From: Hymenobacter coccineus
GTDB taxonomy: Bacteria; Bacteroidota; Bacteroidia; Cytophagales; Hymenobacteraceae
Assembly: GCF_001816125.1 (NCBI RefSeq)
Contig: NZ_MDZA01000312.1
Coordinates: forward strand, 17,918-81,917
Direction of reading: 5' to 3'
DNA: 64,000 nt
Positions 26,607 through 35,105 of this stretch are shown here, in pieces; position 1 is the stretch's first letter, and each line of letters opens with the position of its first letter. The notes beneath the pieces are model-generated. The model was not told the DNA's origin. It was given only the letters and a program-made list of their open reading frames with translations, and did no database searches. Both the position numbers and the translations under genes were made by a program.

Positions 26607-27021
26607 TCAGCCCTGCGCGCTGGGCCGCGAGGTGTCGCGCGTGTTTTTCTGCACGGCGATGGCGGCGAACAGCGCCAGCAGAAACGACATGCCGCAGAAG
26701 CCCTTCTCGCTGAGTGCCAGCGTGGCGTTCCACAGGCCCACGATGAGCAGCCCGACGGCCAGCACCGTCGAGAACCAGCTCAAGCCGTAGTAGATGTTGG
26801 TGACGGAGATGCCTTCGAGCCGGTCGCGCACGCTCTTTTGCAGTGAAATGGCCGAAAACAGGCCGTACATGAGGATGGTGAAGTAGTAACCTTTCTCGTT
26901 CAGGGGCATCGCGGCGTTGAACAAGCCCACCATGAAGGCACCCATGCCCGCCACCCATGCCCGCCACCAGGGCTAACCAGGAAGCGCCAATAAAAGCAGG
27001 CGACGGTTGTTAAGGCGACAT
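26607..27021 (-). pseudogene. YiaA/B-family inner membrane protein, broken by two lesions
   Basis: The yiaA/B two-helix family (known from E. coli YiaA/YiaB, function unknown) is recognised by AAMPLNEKGYYFTILMYGLF, IYYGLSWFSTVLAVGLLIVG, LWNATLALSEKGF and AIAVQKNTRD. The ancestral start is probably ATG 27021: MSP, then TAA at 27010-27012 where CAA (Gln) would restore QPSPAFIGASWLALVAGMG. Then a 13-base tandem duplication (26942-26954 and 26955-26967) shifts the frame. A GTG in the second copy (26954) could still yield 115 residues without most of the first helix. Removing both lesions gives a normal 133-residue, four-helix protein. Confidence 0.8.
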
Positions 27022-27142
27022 AGCAGCAGGGGGATTGGTGAGGGGCGGATGAGGCGGCAAGTGAGGCAGAAACGATATATTTCCTTCGCGGTGGGCCCCC
27101 AAACGCAACCTTATGGGCGCGCCGGCCGAAAAAGTGCCCACC

Positions 27143-27904
27143 ATGCACTTTTCCGTCATCACCCCCACCCACGACCGCCGCGCCCTGCTGCCCGAGGCCG
27201 TGGCCAGCGTCCGGGCCACCACCGGCGCCCCGCTCGATTTCTCCTTTGAGCACCTCGTGTTCGACAACGGCTCGCACGACGACACCGCCTCCTACCTGCG
27301 CGAAGCCGCCGCCCAGCCGGGGCCCCCGCTGCGCCACTGGCACCACGCCCCCGCCCAAACCGTGGGCCGCGCCCGCAACCTGGCCATCCGCGAGGCCGCC
27401 CCCGACGCCTGGCTCGTGCCGCTCGACGACGACGACCTGCTGCTCCAGCGCGCCCTCTACCACTACGGGGCCCAAATCGAAGCCAATCCCGGCCGCCCGT
27501 GGCTGGTGGCCGATTTCCTGCGCGTGGACGAAAACCTGCGCTACATGCCGGGCGAAGACTACTACGCCTGGCAGTTCGACACCCCCACGGCCATGCTCCA
27601 GGCCATTTTTCGGGCCGAGCATTTCCTGCAAGGCAACGTGTGCTACAGCCACGCCCTCATCGACCAGGTGGGCGGCTACGACGAGGAGTTGGAAATGGCC
27701 GAAGACCTGGATTTGTACGTCCGCTTCCTGCTGGCCGGGCACTTGCCCGTAGTGTGCGCGCACATCAGCCACCTGCACCGCTTCCACACCAATAACGTGA
27801 GCATCGGGGTCGATGCCGCCAAGCACAACGCCGACCTGCGGGTGATTTACCAGAAGTACGCCGCGCAGCTGGGGGCCCTGGGCATCGACGAGCCGGGCCA
27901 GTAG
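27143..27904 (+). CDS. Glycosyltransferase family 2
   Basis: A GT-A fold sugar transferase of 253 residues. N-terminal MHFSVITPTHDRRALLPEAV is the nucleotide-binding start; FDNGSHDDTASYLR and VGRARNLAIREA follow. The metal-binding acidic cluster LVPLDDDDLLLQRA replaces the usual DXD, and the acceptor-side motif GGYDEELEMAEDLDLYVRFL is typical. The acceptor and donor are unknown; no other glycan genes are near. I chose ATG 27143; an in-frame ATG at 27113 adds ten residues without family support. Confidence 0.9.
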   Translation: MHFSVITPTHDRRALLPEAVASVRATTGAPLDFSFEHLVFDNGSHDDTASYLREAAAQPGPPLRHWHHAPAQTVGRARNLAIREAAPDAWLVPLDDDDLLLQRALYHYGAQIEANPGRPWLVADFLRVDENLRYMPGEDYYAWQFDTPTAMLQAIFRAEHFLQGNVCYSHALIDQVGGYDEELEMAEDLDLYVRFLLAGHLPVVCAHISHLHRFHTNNVSIGVDAAKHNADLRVIYQKYAAQLGALGIDEPGQ

Positions 27905-28046
27905 CCGGGGCCCCGGGCGGCGGTTGCATGCGCAATGTTTTGCCGGCAATGGTTTGGTCCGAACGGACTGCGGGGCGCACGGCTACGACGGTTTCAACCT
28001 TCGCGCCAGGGGCCCGTTTAGCCAGTATTTTAATCCATTATTTCCC

Positions 28047-28433
28047 ATGCCACTAGTCCGCATAGACGTTGTTGAAGGGCGCACCGATGAGCAGATTGCT
28101 GCTCTTTCCGACGCCATCCAAACCGTGATGATTGAGGAATTTGCCGCGCCACCGCTCGACAAGTACCAAGTCATTCACGAGCACCGCCCGGGCCGCATCC
28201 GCGCCCTCGACACGGGCCTGGGCTACCCGCGCACCGACAACATCGTGCTGATTCAGATTACCCAGCAAGGCCGCAGCACCGCGCAAAAACAAGCCATGTA
28301 CGCAGCCCTGAGTGCCAAGCTGGAAACCCTGGGCATTGCCCCCACTGACTTGATTATCAGCGTAGTGGAAAACACCAAAGCCGATTGGTCGTTTGGCATG
28401 GGCAAAGCCCAGTTCCTGACGGGCGACTTATAA
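28047..28433 (+). CDS. Tautomerase family protein (4-oxalocrotonate tautomerase-like)
   Basis: 128 residues starting MPLVRIDVVEGRTDEQIAAL. Pro2, free after Met removal, is the catalytic base of the tautomerase superfamily. The remainder (YQVIHEHRPGRI, NIVLIQITQQGRS, LIISVVENTKADWSFGMGKA) matches the longer, YusQ-like branch (Tautomerase_2). Substrate unknown. ATG 28047 is required to place Pro at position 2; earlier in-frame starts would block it. Confidence 0.9.
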   Translation: MPLVRIDVVEGRTDEQIAALSDAIQTVMIEEFAAPPLDKYQVIHEHRPGRIRALDTGLGYPRTDNIVLIQITQQGRSTAQKQAMYAALSAKLETLGIAPTDLIISVVENTKADWSFGMGKAQFLTGDL

Positions 28434-28579
28434 TCAGTCAAACCTAAGAACCCAAACCGCTACTTTCTACGGGTGGTGCGCTAGCCCCGGGAGATGCCCC
28501 GGCCAGCGCGCGCACTGCCCGCGCTGGGCTCCGTTACCCGCCGGCGTTGCATGGCCTATTTGCTCATTAGTGGGTCGTG

Positions 28580-28628
28580 GGGGCCCTAAGCAATGGTGCA
28601 GACTGGCTGGTGGGTAGCTTAGGGCCCC
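28580..28628. other. 12-bp perfect hairpin with GGGGCCC ends
   Basis: GGGGCCCTAAGC (28580-28591) pairs exactly with GCTTAGGGCCCC (28617-28628) around 25 bases, just upstream of the EcsC-like gene. It has no T-run, so it may be a leader structure or a small repeat, not a terminator. Confidence 0.45.
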
Positions 28629-28647
28629 GTACCTTTTTCCCCAGCCC

Positions 28648-29403
28648 GTGCCCGCGCCCACTGAAGAACAAGCCCACGCCGCGCTGCACGCCTGGCAGCA
28701 GCAGATGCAGCGGCCGCCCACGCGGCTCAACCGCTTCGCGCGGCGGGTGCAGCTGCGCCTCAACGCGCTGCTGCCCGAGCGGGTGCACCAGGCCATTACC
28801 GCCGCCATCAAGCAAATGGTGCGGGGCGTACTGTTTAGTAGCACCCACACCACGCGCCGCCCCTTGCTGGGGGCCCCATTGGCCACGCGCGAGGCCGAGG
28901 TGCGCACCCGCATCCGCGACTACCGCATGATGGCCACCGCCGAGGGGGCCGTAACGGGCGCGGGCGGCTTCCTGCTCGGCCTCGCCGATTTTCCGCTGCT
29001 GTTGGGCTTCAAAATCAAGCTGTTGTTCGAAGTAGCGACCCTCTACGGCTACGACGTGCGCGACTACTCGGAGCGGCTGTACCTGCTCTACGTATTTCAG
29101 CTGGCCTTCAGCAGCCAGCACACCCGCAACGCCACCTACCACCGCCTGTCCGACTGGGAAGCCTACCGCCTGACCCTGCCCCCGGAGGCCGCCGATTTCG
29201 ACTGGCGCACTTTCCAGCAGGAATACCGCGACTACATCGACCTGGCCAAAATGGCCCAGCTCGTGCCCGTCATCGGGGCCGCCGTGGGGGCCCTGGCCAA
29301 CTACAAGCTCATGGAGCAGCTCGGCGAAACCGCCATGAACTGCTACCGCATGCGTCACTTCGCTGCGGAAGATTTGCAAGTACCCACCGCGTTGCTTGAA
29401 TAA
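28648..29403 (+). CDS. EcsC family protein
   Basis: 251 residues with a GTG start at 28648, immediately after a short leader. The EcsC family core is visible: REAEVRTRIRDYRMMATAEG, AVTGAGGFLLGLADFPLLLG, FKIKLLFEVATLYGYDV, LLYVFQLAFSS and the late MAQLVPVIGAAVGALANYKL. Two amphipathic or membrane-associated helices (about 105-125 and 210-228) are likely. In Bacillus EcsC belongs to an ABC transporter operon; here it stands alone, which is common. Function unknown. Confidence 0.9.
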   Translation: MPAPTEEQAHAALHAWQQQMQRPPTRLNRFARRVQLRLNALLPERVHQAITAAIKQMVRGVLFSSTHTTRRPLLGAPLATREAEVRTRIRDYRMMATAEGAVTGAGGFLLGLADFPLLLGFKIKLLFEVATLYGYDVRDYSERLYLLYVFQLAFSSQHTRNATYHRLSDWEAYRLTLPPEAADFDWRTFQQEYRDYIDLAKMAQLVPVIGAAVGALANYKLMEQLGETAMNCYRMRHFAAEDLQVPTALLE

Positions 29404-29581
29404 ATTATTTAATTAGGGCCCCTGGCAAATGTGTGAATTTGGCAGGTAGTTACGCCATAATTTCCACCAGTTTTCTTTTCCAGCCAATTAATAAAACGCC
29501 CACTAGTACCAGCGCCGTTTCGCGAAGCTTCTCGAAAAAGATGCTGCTCGTGCAGCAGGACGCGAGCCGGATGCTGCTGCA

Positions 29582-30112
29582 CTACAGGCGCTGGGCAGCG
29601 CCGGGCACGTTGCTTAGCGCCGACTGCGGCCCCGGTGCGGCCTGAGCCAGCGCATTTAGCGTTCCGTCATTTTCGAGCACCACCGCCGCCGCTTCTGCCA
29701 GCGTACTGATGCCTCGTTCGCGCAGGCTGGCCAGCACTTCGCCTTCGGTCACGCGCTCGGTGCGCATAGCCTCAGGCAGAAACTGGCCCTGGTACACCAG
29801 TAGCGTGGGGCTGGCTTTTACCAGCTGGCTCACGGCTTTGGAGCGCACTGACAGCCAGGTAAGGCAAAATTGCAAGCCAATGAGCAGCCCAAAGGCCAGC
29901 AGGCCATCGGCCAGGGCGATGCCTTTGCTAAGCAGCACCGTGGCCAACGTTGAACCCAAAGCCACAGTCACAATTAGGTCGAAAGCGTTCATCTTCGACA
30001 AGGTGCGCTTGCCCGACACGCGCAGCATCAGAATCAACCCCAGGTAGGCCAGTACGCTGATAATGAACGTACGCAGCAGGCTAGTCCAACTGGTGAAAAA
30101 AATTTGTTCCAT
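29582..30112 (-). CDS. DUF421 (YetF-like) membrane protein
   Basis: 176 residues. Three membrane segments in the first half (about 10-28, 40-62, 65-85), with LGLILMLRVSGKRTLSKMNAF and DLIVTVALGSTLATVLLSKG between them. Then the soluble DUF421 domain with LVKASPTLLVYQGQFL, MRTERVTEGEVLASLRERG and a late AAAVVLENDGTLN. ATG 30112 (MEQIFFTSW) is the normal start; longer reading is leader. Function unknown; Bacillus relatives are sporulation or envelope proteins. Confidence 0.9.
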   Translation of the reverse strand: MEQIFFTSWTSLLRTFIISVLAYLGLILMLRVSGKRTLSKMNAFDLIVTVALGSTLATVLLSKGIALADGLLAFGLLIGLQFCLTWLSVRSKAVSQLVKASPTLLVYQGQFLPEAMRTERVTEGEVLASLRERGISTLAEAAAVVLENDGTLNALAQAAPGPQSALSNVPGAAQRL

Positions 30113-30280
30113 GCGGTTTGGGCGTTTATGCAGCCTACGGGGCCGGGCGGCCAAGGTTGGCGAAACGGCGGGCGTACCGCCGAAAGCAGGGTCAGCCATA
30201 CTAGCTGCCCCCCAAAGCGTGAGGGCAAAGCCCGGCACCGGCAGCACCGGCACCGTGGAATTACCCACGCTGTAGCGCAC

Positions 30281-30313
30281 AAAAAAAGCCGCCCCAAGCG
30301 GAGCGGCTTTTTG
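30281..30313. terminator. Terminator of aconitase gene
   Basis: AAAAAGCCGC pairs with GCGGCTTTTT around a 10-base loop, 19 bases past the aconitase stop; T-runs exist on both strands. Confidence 0.75.
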
Positions 30314-30331
30314 CAAAGAATGAATCAGCGG

Positions 30332-32623
30332 CTATTTCTGCGAAAGCTGGGCGTCGCCGCTCTCTTTCTGGCGAATCAGGTTCAGGGCTGAGCCGGCTTT
30401 GAACCAGGCAATCTGGCCCTCGTTGTAGGTGTGGTTGAGGGTGATGAGGTCCGTGTCGCCGTCGTCGTGGCGCAGGCGCGCTTGCAGCGGCTTGCCGGGC
30501 TGGAAGTCCATCAGGCCGAGGATGTCGATGAGGTCACCCTCCTGAATCAGTTCGTAGTCGGACTTGTTGGCGAAGGTGAGGCCGAGCATGCCCTGCTTTT
30601 TCAGGTTGGTTTCGTGAATGCGGGCGAAGCTCTTCACAATCACGGCGCGCACGCCGAGGTGACGGGGCTCCATGGCCGCGTGCTCGCGCGAGCTGCCTTC
30701 GCCGTAGTTCTCGTCGCCGATGACCACCGTGCCGACTTTCATGCTCTTGTAGGAGCGGGCCGACTGCGGCACCGTGGCGTAGCCGTCGCCCTGCACGGCA
30801 AAGTTGCGCACCGAGTTGGTTTCCTCGTTAAAGGCGTTAGTGGCCCCAATGAGCATGTTGTTGGAGATGTTGTCCAGGTGGCCGCGGTACTTCAGCCAGG
30901 GCCCCGCCATCGAAATGTGGTCGGTGGTGCACTTGCCCTTGGCTTTGATGAGGATGCGCAGGCCGGTCAGGTCGGTGCCTTCCCAGGGCTTGAAGGGTTC
31001 GAGCAGTTCGAGGCGGTCGGAGGCCGGGTTCACCAGCACCTGCACGCCCGAGCCGTCGGCGGCGGGGGCCTGGAAGCCGGCGTCCTCCACGGCGAAGCCG
31101 CGAGGGGGCATTTCCACGCCTACCGGCTCGTCGAGCTTCACGGGGCCGTTGGTGCCGGGCAGCGTGTCGGTGAGGGGGTTAAAGGTCAGGTCGCCGGCGA
31201 TGGCGAAGGCGGTCACGATTTCGGGCGAAGCCACGAAGGCGTGGGTGTTGGGGTTGCCGTCGTTGCGCTTGGCGAAGTTGCGGTTGAAGCTCGTGATGAT
31301 GGAGTTGCGGCGCTTGGGGTCGTCGGTGTGGCGGGCCCACTGCCCGATGCACGGGCCGCAGGCGTTGGCCAGCACCACGCCGCCCATCTCGGCAAACGTA
31401 TCGAGGAGGCCGTCGCGGGCCACGGTGTAGCGCACCAGCTCCGAGCCGGGCGTGATGGTGAACTCAGCGGCCACGTGCAGGCCCTTGCTCACGGCCTGCG
31501 CGGCAATGGAGGCGGCGCGGGTGATGTCCTCGTAGCTCGAGTTGGTGCACGAGCCAATCAGGCCCACTTCCAGCTTCTCGGGCCAGCCGTGCTCTTTCAC
31601 AGCGGCGGCAAACTCCGAGATGGGCCAGGCGGCGTCTGGCGTGAAGGGGCCGTTCACGTAGGGCTCCAGGGTGTTCAGGTCGATTTCGATGAGCTGGTCG
31701 TAGAACTTGCCCGGGTCGTTGTACACCTCGTCGTCGGCGCGCAGGTGGGCCCCCACGGCGGCGGCGGCGTCGGCAATTTCGGCGCGGCCGGTGCCGCGCA
31801 GGTAGTCGCCCATCTTCTCATCGTAGCCAAACACCGAGGTGGTGGCCCCAATTTCCGCGCCCATGTTGCAAATGGTGCCTTTGCCGGTGCAGCTCAGGCT
31901 TTCCGCGCCTTCGCCGAAATACTCCACGATGGCGCCGGTGCCGCCCTTCACGGTGAGGATGCCGGCGACTTTCAGGATTACGTCTTTGGCCGAAGTCCAG
32001 CCACTCATTTTGCCGGTCAGCTTCACGCCGATGACCTTGGGAAACTTCAATTCCCAGGCCATGCCGGCCATCACGTCCACGGCATCCGCGCCGCCCACGC
32101 CGATGGCCACCATGCCCAGGCCGCCCGCGTTGGGGGTGTGCGAGTCGGTGCCGATCATCATGCCGCCGGGGAAGGCGTAGTTCTCGAGCACCACCTGGTG
32201 GATGATGCCGGCGCCGGGCTTCCAGAAGCCGATGCCGTACTTATTGGATACCGAGGCCAGGAAGTCGTACACCTCTTTGTTTTCGGAGTTGGCTTCGGCC
32301 AAATCTTCGGTGGCGCCGTCTTTAGCCTGAATCAGGTGGTCGCAGTGCACGGTGCTGGGCACGGCGGCGGTGGGCTTGCCGGCCTGCATGAACTGGAGCA
32401 GCGCCATTTGGGCAGTGGCGTCCTGCATGGCCACGCGGTCGGGGGCAAAATCAACGTAGGAAACCCCGCGCTCGTAGGCCTGCTTCACTTCGCCGCCGTA
32501 GAGGTGGGCGTAGAGAATTTTCTCGGTGAGGGTGAGCGGACGGCCCACCGCGGCGCGGGCCGCCTCGATGCGCGCCCCCATGCCGGCGTACACGCCGCGA
32601 ATCATTTCCAAGTCGAATGCCAT
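30332..32623 (-). CDS. acn: Aconitate hydratase
   Basis: TCA-cycle aconitase of the mitochondrial-like type, 763 residues, which turns citrate into isocitrate with a 4Fe-4S cluster. Cluster cysteines are visible in [13 protein letters not shown] (about residue 358) and [11 protein letters not shown] (about 421-424). Other family blocks are [45 protein letters not shown] and the swivel-domain [18 protein letters not shown] start at ATG 32623 (MAFDLEMI); upstream reading is leader. A promoter element TACATTTG lies at 32649-32656. Other TCA genes (sucC, sdhCAB) are in the window but not linked. Confidence 0.96.
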   Translation of the reverse strand: MAFDLEMIRGVYAGMGARIEAARAAVGRPLTLTEKILYAHLYGGEVKQAYERGVSYVDFAPDRVAMQDATAQMALLQFMQAGKPTAAVPSTVHCDHLIQAKDGATEDLAEANSENKEVYDFLASVSNKYGIGFWKPGAGIIHQVVLENYAFPGGMMIGTDSHTPNAGGLGMVAIGVGGADAVDVMAGMAWELKFPKVIGVKLTGKMSGWTSAKDVILKVAGILTVKGGTGAIVEYFGEGAESLSCTGKGTICNMGAEIGATTSVFGYDEKMGDYLRGTGRAEIADAAAAVGAHLRADDEVYNDPGKFYDQLIEIDLNTLEPYVNGPFTPDAAWPISEFAAAVKEHGWPEKLEVGLIGSCTNSSYEDITRAASIAAQAVSKGLHVAAEFTITPGSELVRYTVARDGLLDTFAEMGGVVLANACGPCIGQWARHTDDPKRRNSIITSFNRNFAKRNDGNPNTHAFVASPEIVTAFAIAGDLTFNPLTDTLPGTNGPVKLDEPVGVEMPPRGFAVEDAGFQAPAADGSGVQVLVNPASDRLELLEPFKPWEGTDLTGLRILIKAKGKCTTDHISMAGPWLKYRGHLDNISNNMLIGATNAFNEETNSVRNFAVQGDGYATVPQSARSYKSMKVGTVVIGDENYGEGSSREHAAMEPRHLGVRAVIVKSFARIHETNLKKQGMLGLTFANKSDYELIQEGDLIDILGLMDFQPGKPLQARLRHDDGDTDLITLNHTYNEGQIAWFKAGSALNLIRQKESGDAQLSQK

Positions 32624-32648
32624 AGGAGAAGTATAAAAAGTGGTTGTG

Positions 32649-32656
32649 CAAATGTA
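32649..32656 (-). promoter_or_regulatory. -7 promoter element for aconitase
   Basis: Reads TACATTTG on the minus strand, an exact TAnnTTTG match, 26 bases before the aconitase ATG. Confidence 0.5.
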
Positions 32657-32778
32657 GCAACCCAATCAGGTTGCGCCTAATCCGGCGGGCGGGCGTTATT
32701 TAGCGGCCCGGCCTATACTTATAACTTAGTTGGGCCAGTCTGGGTTGTGGCCCTTCACGTTTGCTTTTTGCCTTTGCC

Positions 32779-34134
32779 ATGAAGAATGTCGCATTTGCTT
32801 TGCTGGCCGGGGCCCTATTGAGCCTGGCGGGCTGCCAGGGTGCCGCCACCAAAACCGACGCCGCGGCGGGCAGCTCCACCTCAGCCGCCGCGCTGCTCAC
32901 GCCGGGGCCCTGGTTTGGAGAGCTAGCAATACAAGGCCAGCGGCTGCCATTCCTATTCGAGGTAAAAACCGAAGCCGGCCAGCCGGTGGTCTACCTCATC
33001 AACAAAGGCCTGAACGGCGAGGAGCGCCTGCGCTGCCCCGAAATATCGGCCGCCGGCGACTCGGCCATCATCAAGCTCCACGCGTTTGACGCCGCGCTAG
33101 TGGTGCGAACCGATGGAACAGAAGGAGACAAGGGGCCAAACAAATTGAAAGGTACCTGGGTAAAGTATGACGCAAAAACTCCATACCGGGTACCATTTAC
33201 TGCTTTGCAAACAGGTATCGACGACCTGTTCGTTAGTGAAGGCACGAAGGTGACTACGCTTTACAAAGGCCTGTTGCAAGGGGAGACATTTAGCACCGTA
33301 TTTACCGATGAAACTGGAAAAAAGTATCCAGCCGTTGCTGTTATCAAGCAACAAAAAGCGCCGCAGGATGATAATATGGTTGGCACCTTCTTAACTACTA
33401 CTGGCGACTACCGTTATTTATCAGGAAACTCTGTGAATCGCCAAGGAAAGGAGCACATCATGCTTTCCACGTTTGATGGCAACCATGCATTCTTGTTTGA
33501 TGCACAGCCTGATAAAAAGCAAGGCATGAGTCTGCTCAAAGGCGACTTTTACTCCGGCAAAACCGGCCACGAAACCTGGACGGCCATCCTCGACCCCAAG
33601 GCCAAGCTGCCCGACGCCGATACGCTGACTTACCTCAAGAAGGGCGAGAGCCGGCTGAGCTTCAAGTTCCCAAGCACCGTGCTGGGCGCCAGCATTTCGC
33701 CCACCGACCCCAAGTACCGCGGCAAGGTGGTGGTGCTGCAAGTGCTGGGCTCGTGGTGTCCCAACTGCATGGACGAGACCAACTTCCTGGCCCCGTGGTA
33801 CGAGAAGAACAAGCAGCGCGGCGTCGAAATTATCGGCCTTGGCTACGAGCGGATGCCCGAGTACGACAAGGCCGCGGCGCGCCTACGCGGCATGAAAACG
33901 CGGTTCAACATTGGCTATGACGTAGCGGTGGCCGGCGTGTCGAACAAGGATTCAGTGGCTAAGTCGCTGCCGCAACTGGCCAAGTTCCTGGCCTTCCCCA
34001 CCACCATTTTCATCGACAAGAAGGGCGCGGTGCGCAAGATCCACACCGGTTTCAGCGGCCCCGGCACGGGCAAGTACTACGCGGAGGAAACGGCGGCTTT
34101 CAACCAGGAAATCGACAAGCTGCTGAAGGAATAG
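32779..34134 (+). CDS. TlpA-like lipoprotein with thioredoxin domain
   Basis: 451 residues. A lipoprotein signal (MKNVAFALLAGALLSLAGCQ; lipobox LAGC) anchors it in the envelope. The N-terminal half (about 45-300) is a beta-rich domain of the kind found in front of Bacteroidetes TlpA proteins. The C-terminal thioredoxin fold carries the redox motif WCPNC (about residues 328-332) and the cis-Pro region FPTTIFIDKKGAVRKIHTGF. By family it reduces or isomerises disulfides in the periplasm. Codon use is AT-richer between about 33085 and 33530 than in the rest, as if that stretch were recombined. Confidence 0.88.
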   Translation: MKNVAFALLAGALLSLAGCQGAATKTDAAAGSSTSAAALLTPGPWFGELAIQGQRLPFLFEVKTEAGQPVVYLINKGLNGEERLRCPEISAAGDSAIIKLHAFDAALVVRTDGTEGDKGPNKLKGTWVKYDAKTPYRVPFTALQTGIDDLFVSEGTKVTTLYKGLLQGETFSTVFTDETGKKYPAVAVIKQQKAPQDDNMVGTFLTTTGDYRYLSGNSVNRQGKEHIMLSTFDGNHAFLFDAQPDKKQGMSLLKGDFYSGKTGHETWTAILDPKAKLPDADTLTYLKKGESRLSFKFPSTVLGASISPTDPKYRGKVVVLQVLGSWCPNCMDETNFLAPWYEKNKQRGVEIIGLGYERMPEYDKAAARLRGMKTRFNIGYDVAVAGVSNKDSVAKSLPQLAKFLAFPTTIFIDKKGAVRKIHTGFSGPGTGKYYAEETAAFNQEIDKLLKE

Positions 34135-34250
34135 GGCCCCGGCCGGCGGGAACGGGCGCGGGTGGAGTATATTAGTAATCAATCGGTAGCCGCTAGCAAC
34201 GGTTGACGATTGATTGGCGATTTTCTTCTCCACTCCCACCCATCCCGGTT

Positions 34251-35105
34251 ATGAAAAACATCCTCGTTGCCACCGATTTTTCGCCCGAAGCGCACCACGC
34301 CTTCGAGGTTGCCGTGCAATTGGCCCAGCACACGGGCGGCCAGCTCACGCTGCTGCACGTGCTGGAAGACGCCGACGGGGCGGGGGGCGCTTTCAGCACC
34401 GTGGGCGGGCCGGTGAGCGGCCACAGCATCGACCAGATTTTCACCCTCAAGCTGCTGGAAACCACCAAGCGCCGCATGCACGCGCTGCAAGCCGAAGCCA
34501 CGCAGCTAGCGCCCGGCGTGCCGGTGCAGGACGTGGTGGAGGTGGCGCGCGTGGGCGAGGGCATCCTGGCGGCCATCGAGCGCTGCGAGGCCGACCTAGT
34601 GGTGGTGGGCGCGCGCGGCCACGGCGCTACGGAGCACTTCTTCGTAAGCTCGACCACCGAGCGCCTGATTCGACTGGCCCCCTGCCCCGTGCTCACGGTG
34701 AAGCACCCGGAGCTTGCCTTTAAAGTACAGCAGATTGTGTTTCCGTCCGATTTTGCGGAGGATGCCACCGAGGCCCTCGCCGGCCTGCGCCGGGTGCTGG
34801 CCACATTCCCCGACGCGACGCTGCACTTGCTACACATCGCCGGGGGCGCCAGCGACCATGTGGCCCAGCAGCAAATGCAGGATTTTGCCCAGCAGCACCA
34901 GCTTGCCCACGTCGTGGTGGCCGAGGTGGCCGCAAACCACACCAGCGCGGGCATCGAGGAATACACCCGGCGCGTGGCCGCCGACGTGGTAATAATTCCG
35001 ACCCACGTGCGCTCGGGCCTTAGCCACTTCCTGAGCACCAGCATCGCCGAAACCGTGGCCACCCACGCCTTTCCCCCGGTGCTCACGTACCACTTCGCCA
35101 GCTAG
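34251..35105 (+). CDS. Universal stress protein with two UspA domains
   Basis: 284 residues with two Usp domains in tandem. The first begins MKNILVATDFSPEAHHAFEV and has the ATP-binding pattern VVVGARGHGATEHFFVSSTT. The second begins KVQQIVFPSDFAEDATEAL and has a degenerate nucleotide site (IIPTHVRSGLSHFLSTS). Tandem Usp proteins of this length are usual in Bacteroidetes and cytoplasmic; specific role unknown. Its stop codon overlaps the stop of the P450 gene on the other strand by two bases. Confidence 0.92.
   Translation: MKNILVATDFSPEAHHAFEVAVQLAQHTGGQLTLLHVLEDADGAGGAFSTVGGPVSGHSIDQIFTLKLLETTKRRMHALQAEATQLAPGVPVQDVVEVARVGEGILAAIERCEADLVVVGARGHGATEHFFVSSTTERLIRLAPCPVLTVKHPELAFKVQQIVFPSDFAEDATEALAGLRRVLATFPDATLHLLHIAGGASDHVAQQQMQDFAQQHQLAHVVVAEVAANHTSAGIEEYTRRVAADVVIIPTHVRSGLSHFLSTSIAETVATHAFPPVLTYHFAS

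Noticed and set aside
26900..27949. A 349-codon open frame on the minus strand over the glycosyltransferase
   Set aside because: Antisense to a gene with a complete GT2 pattern; its last codons run out of frame into the broken yiaA-like gene.
30431..32680. A 749-codon open frame on the plus strand opposite aconitase
   Set aside because: Same reasoning: aconitase motifs are complete on the minus strand; the plus-strand product is a compositional artefact.
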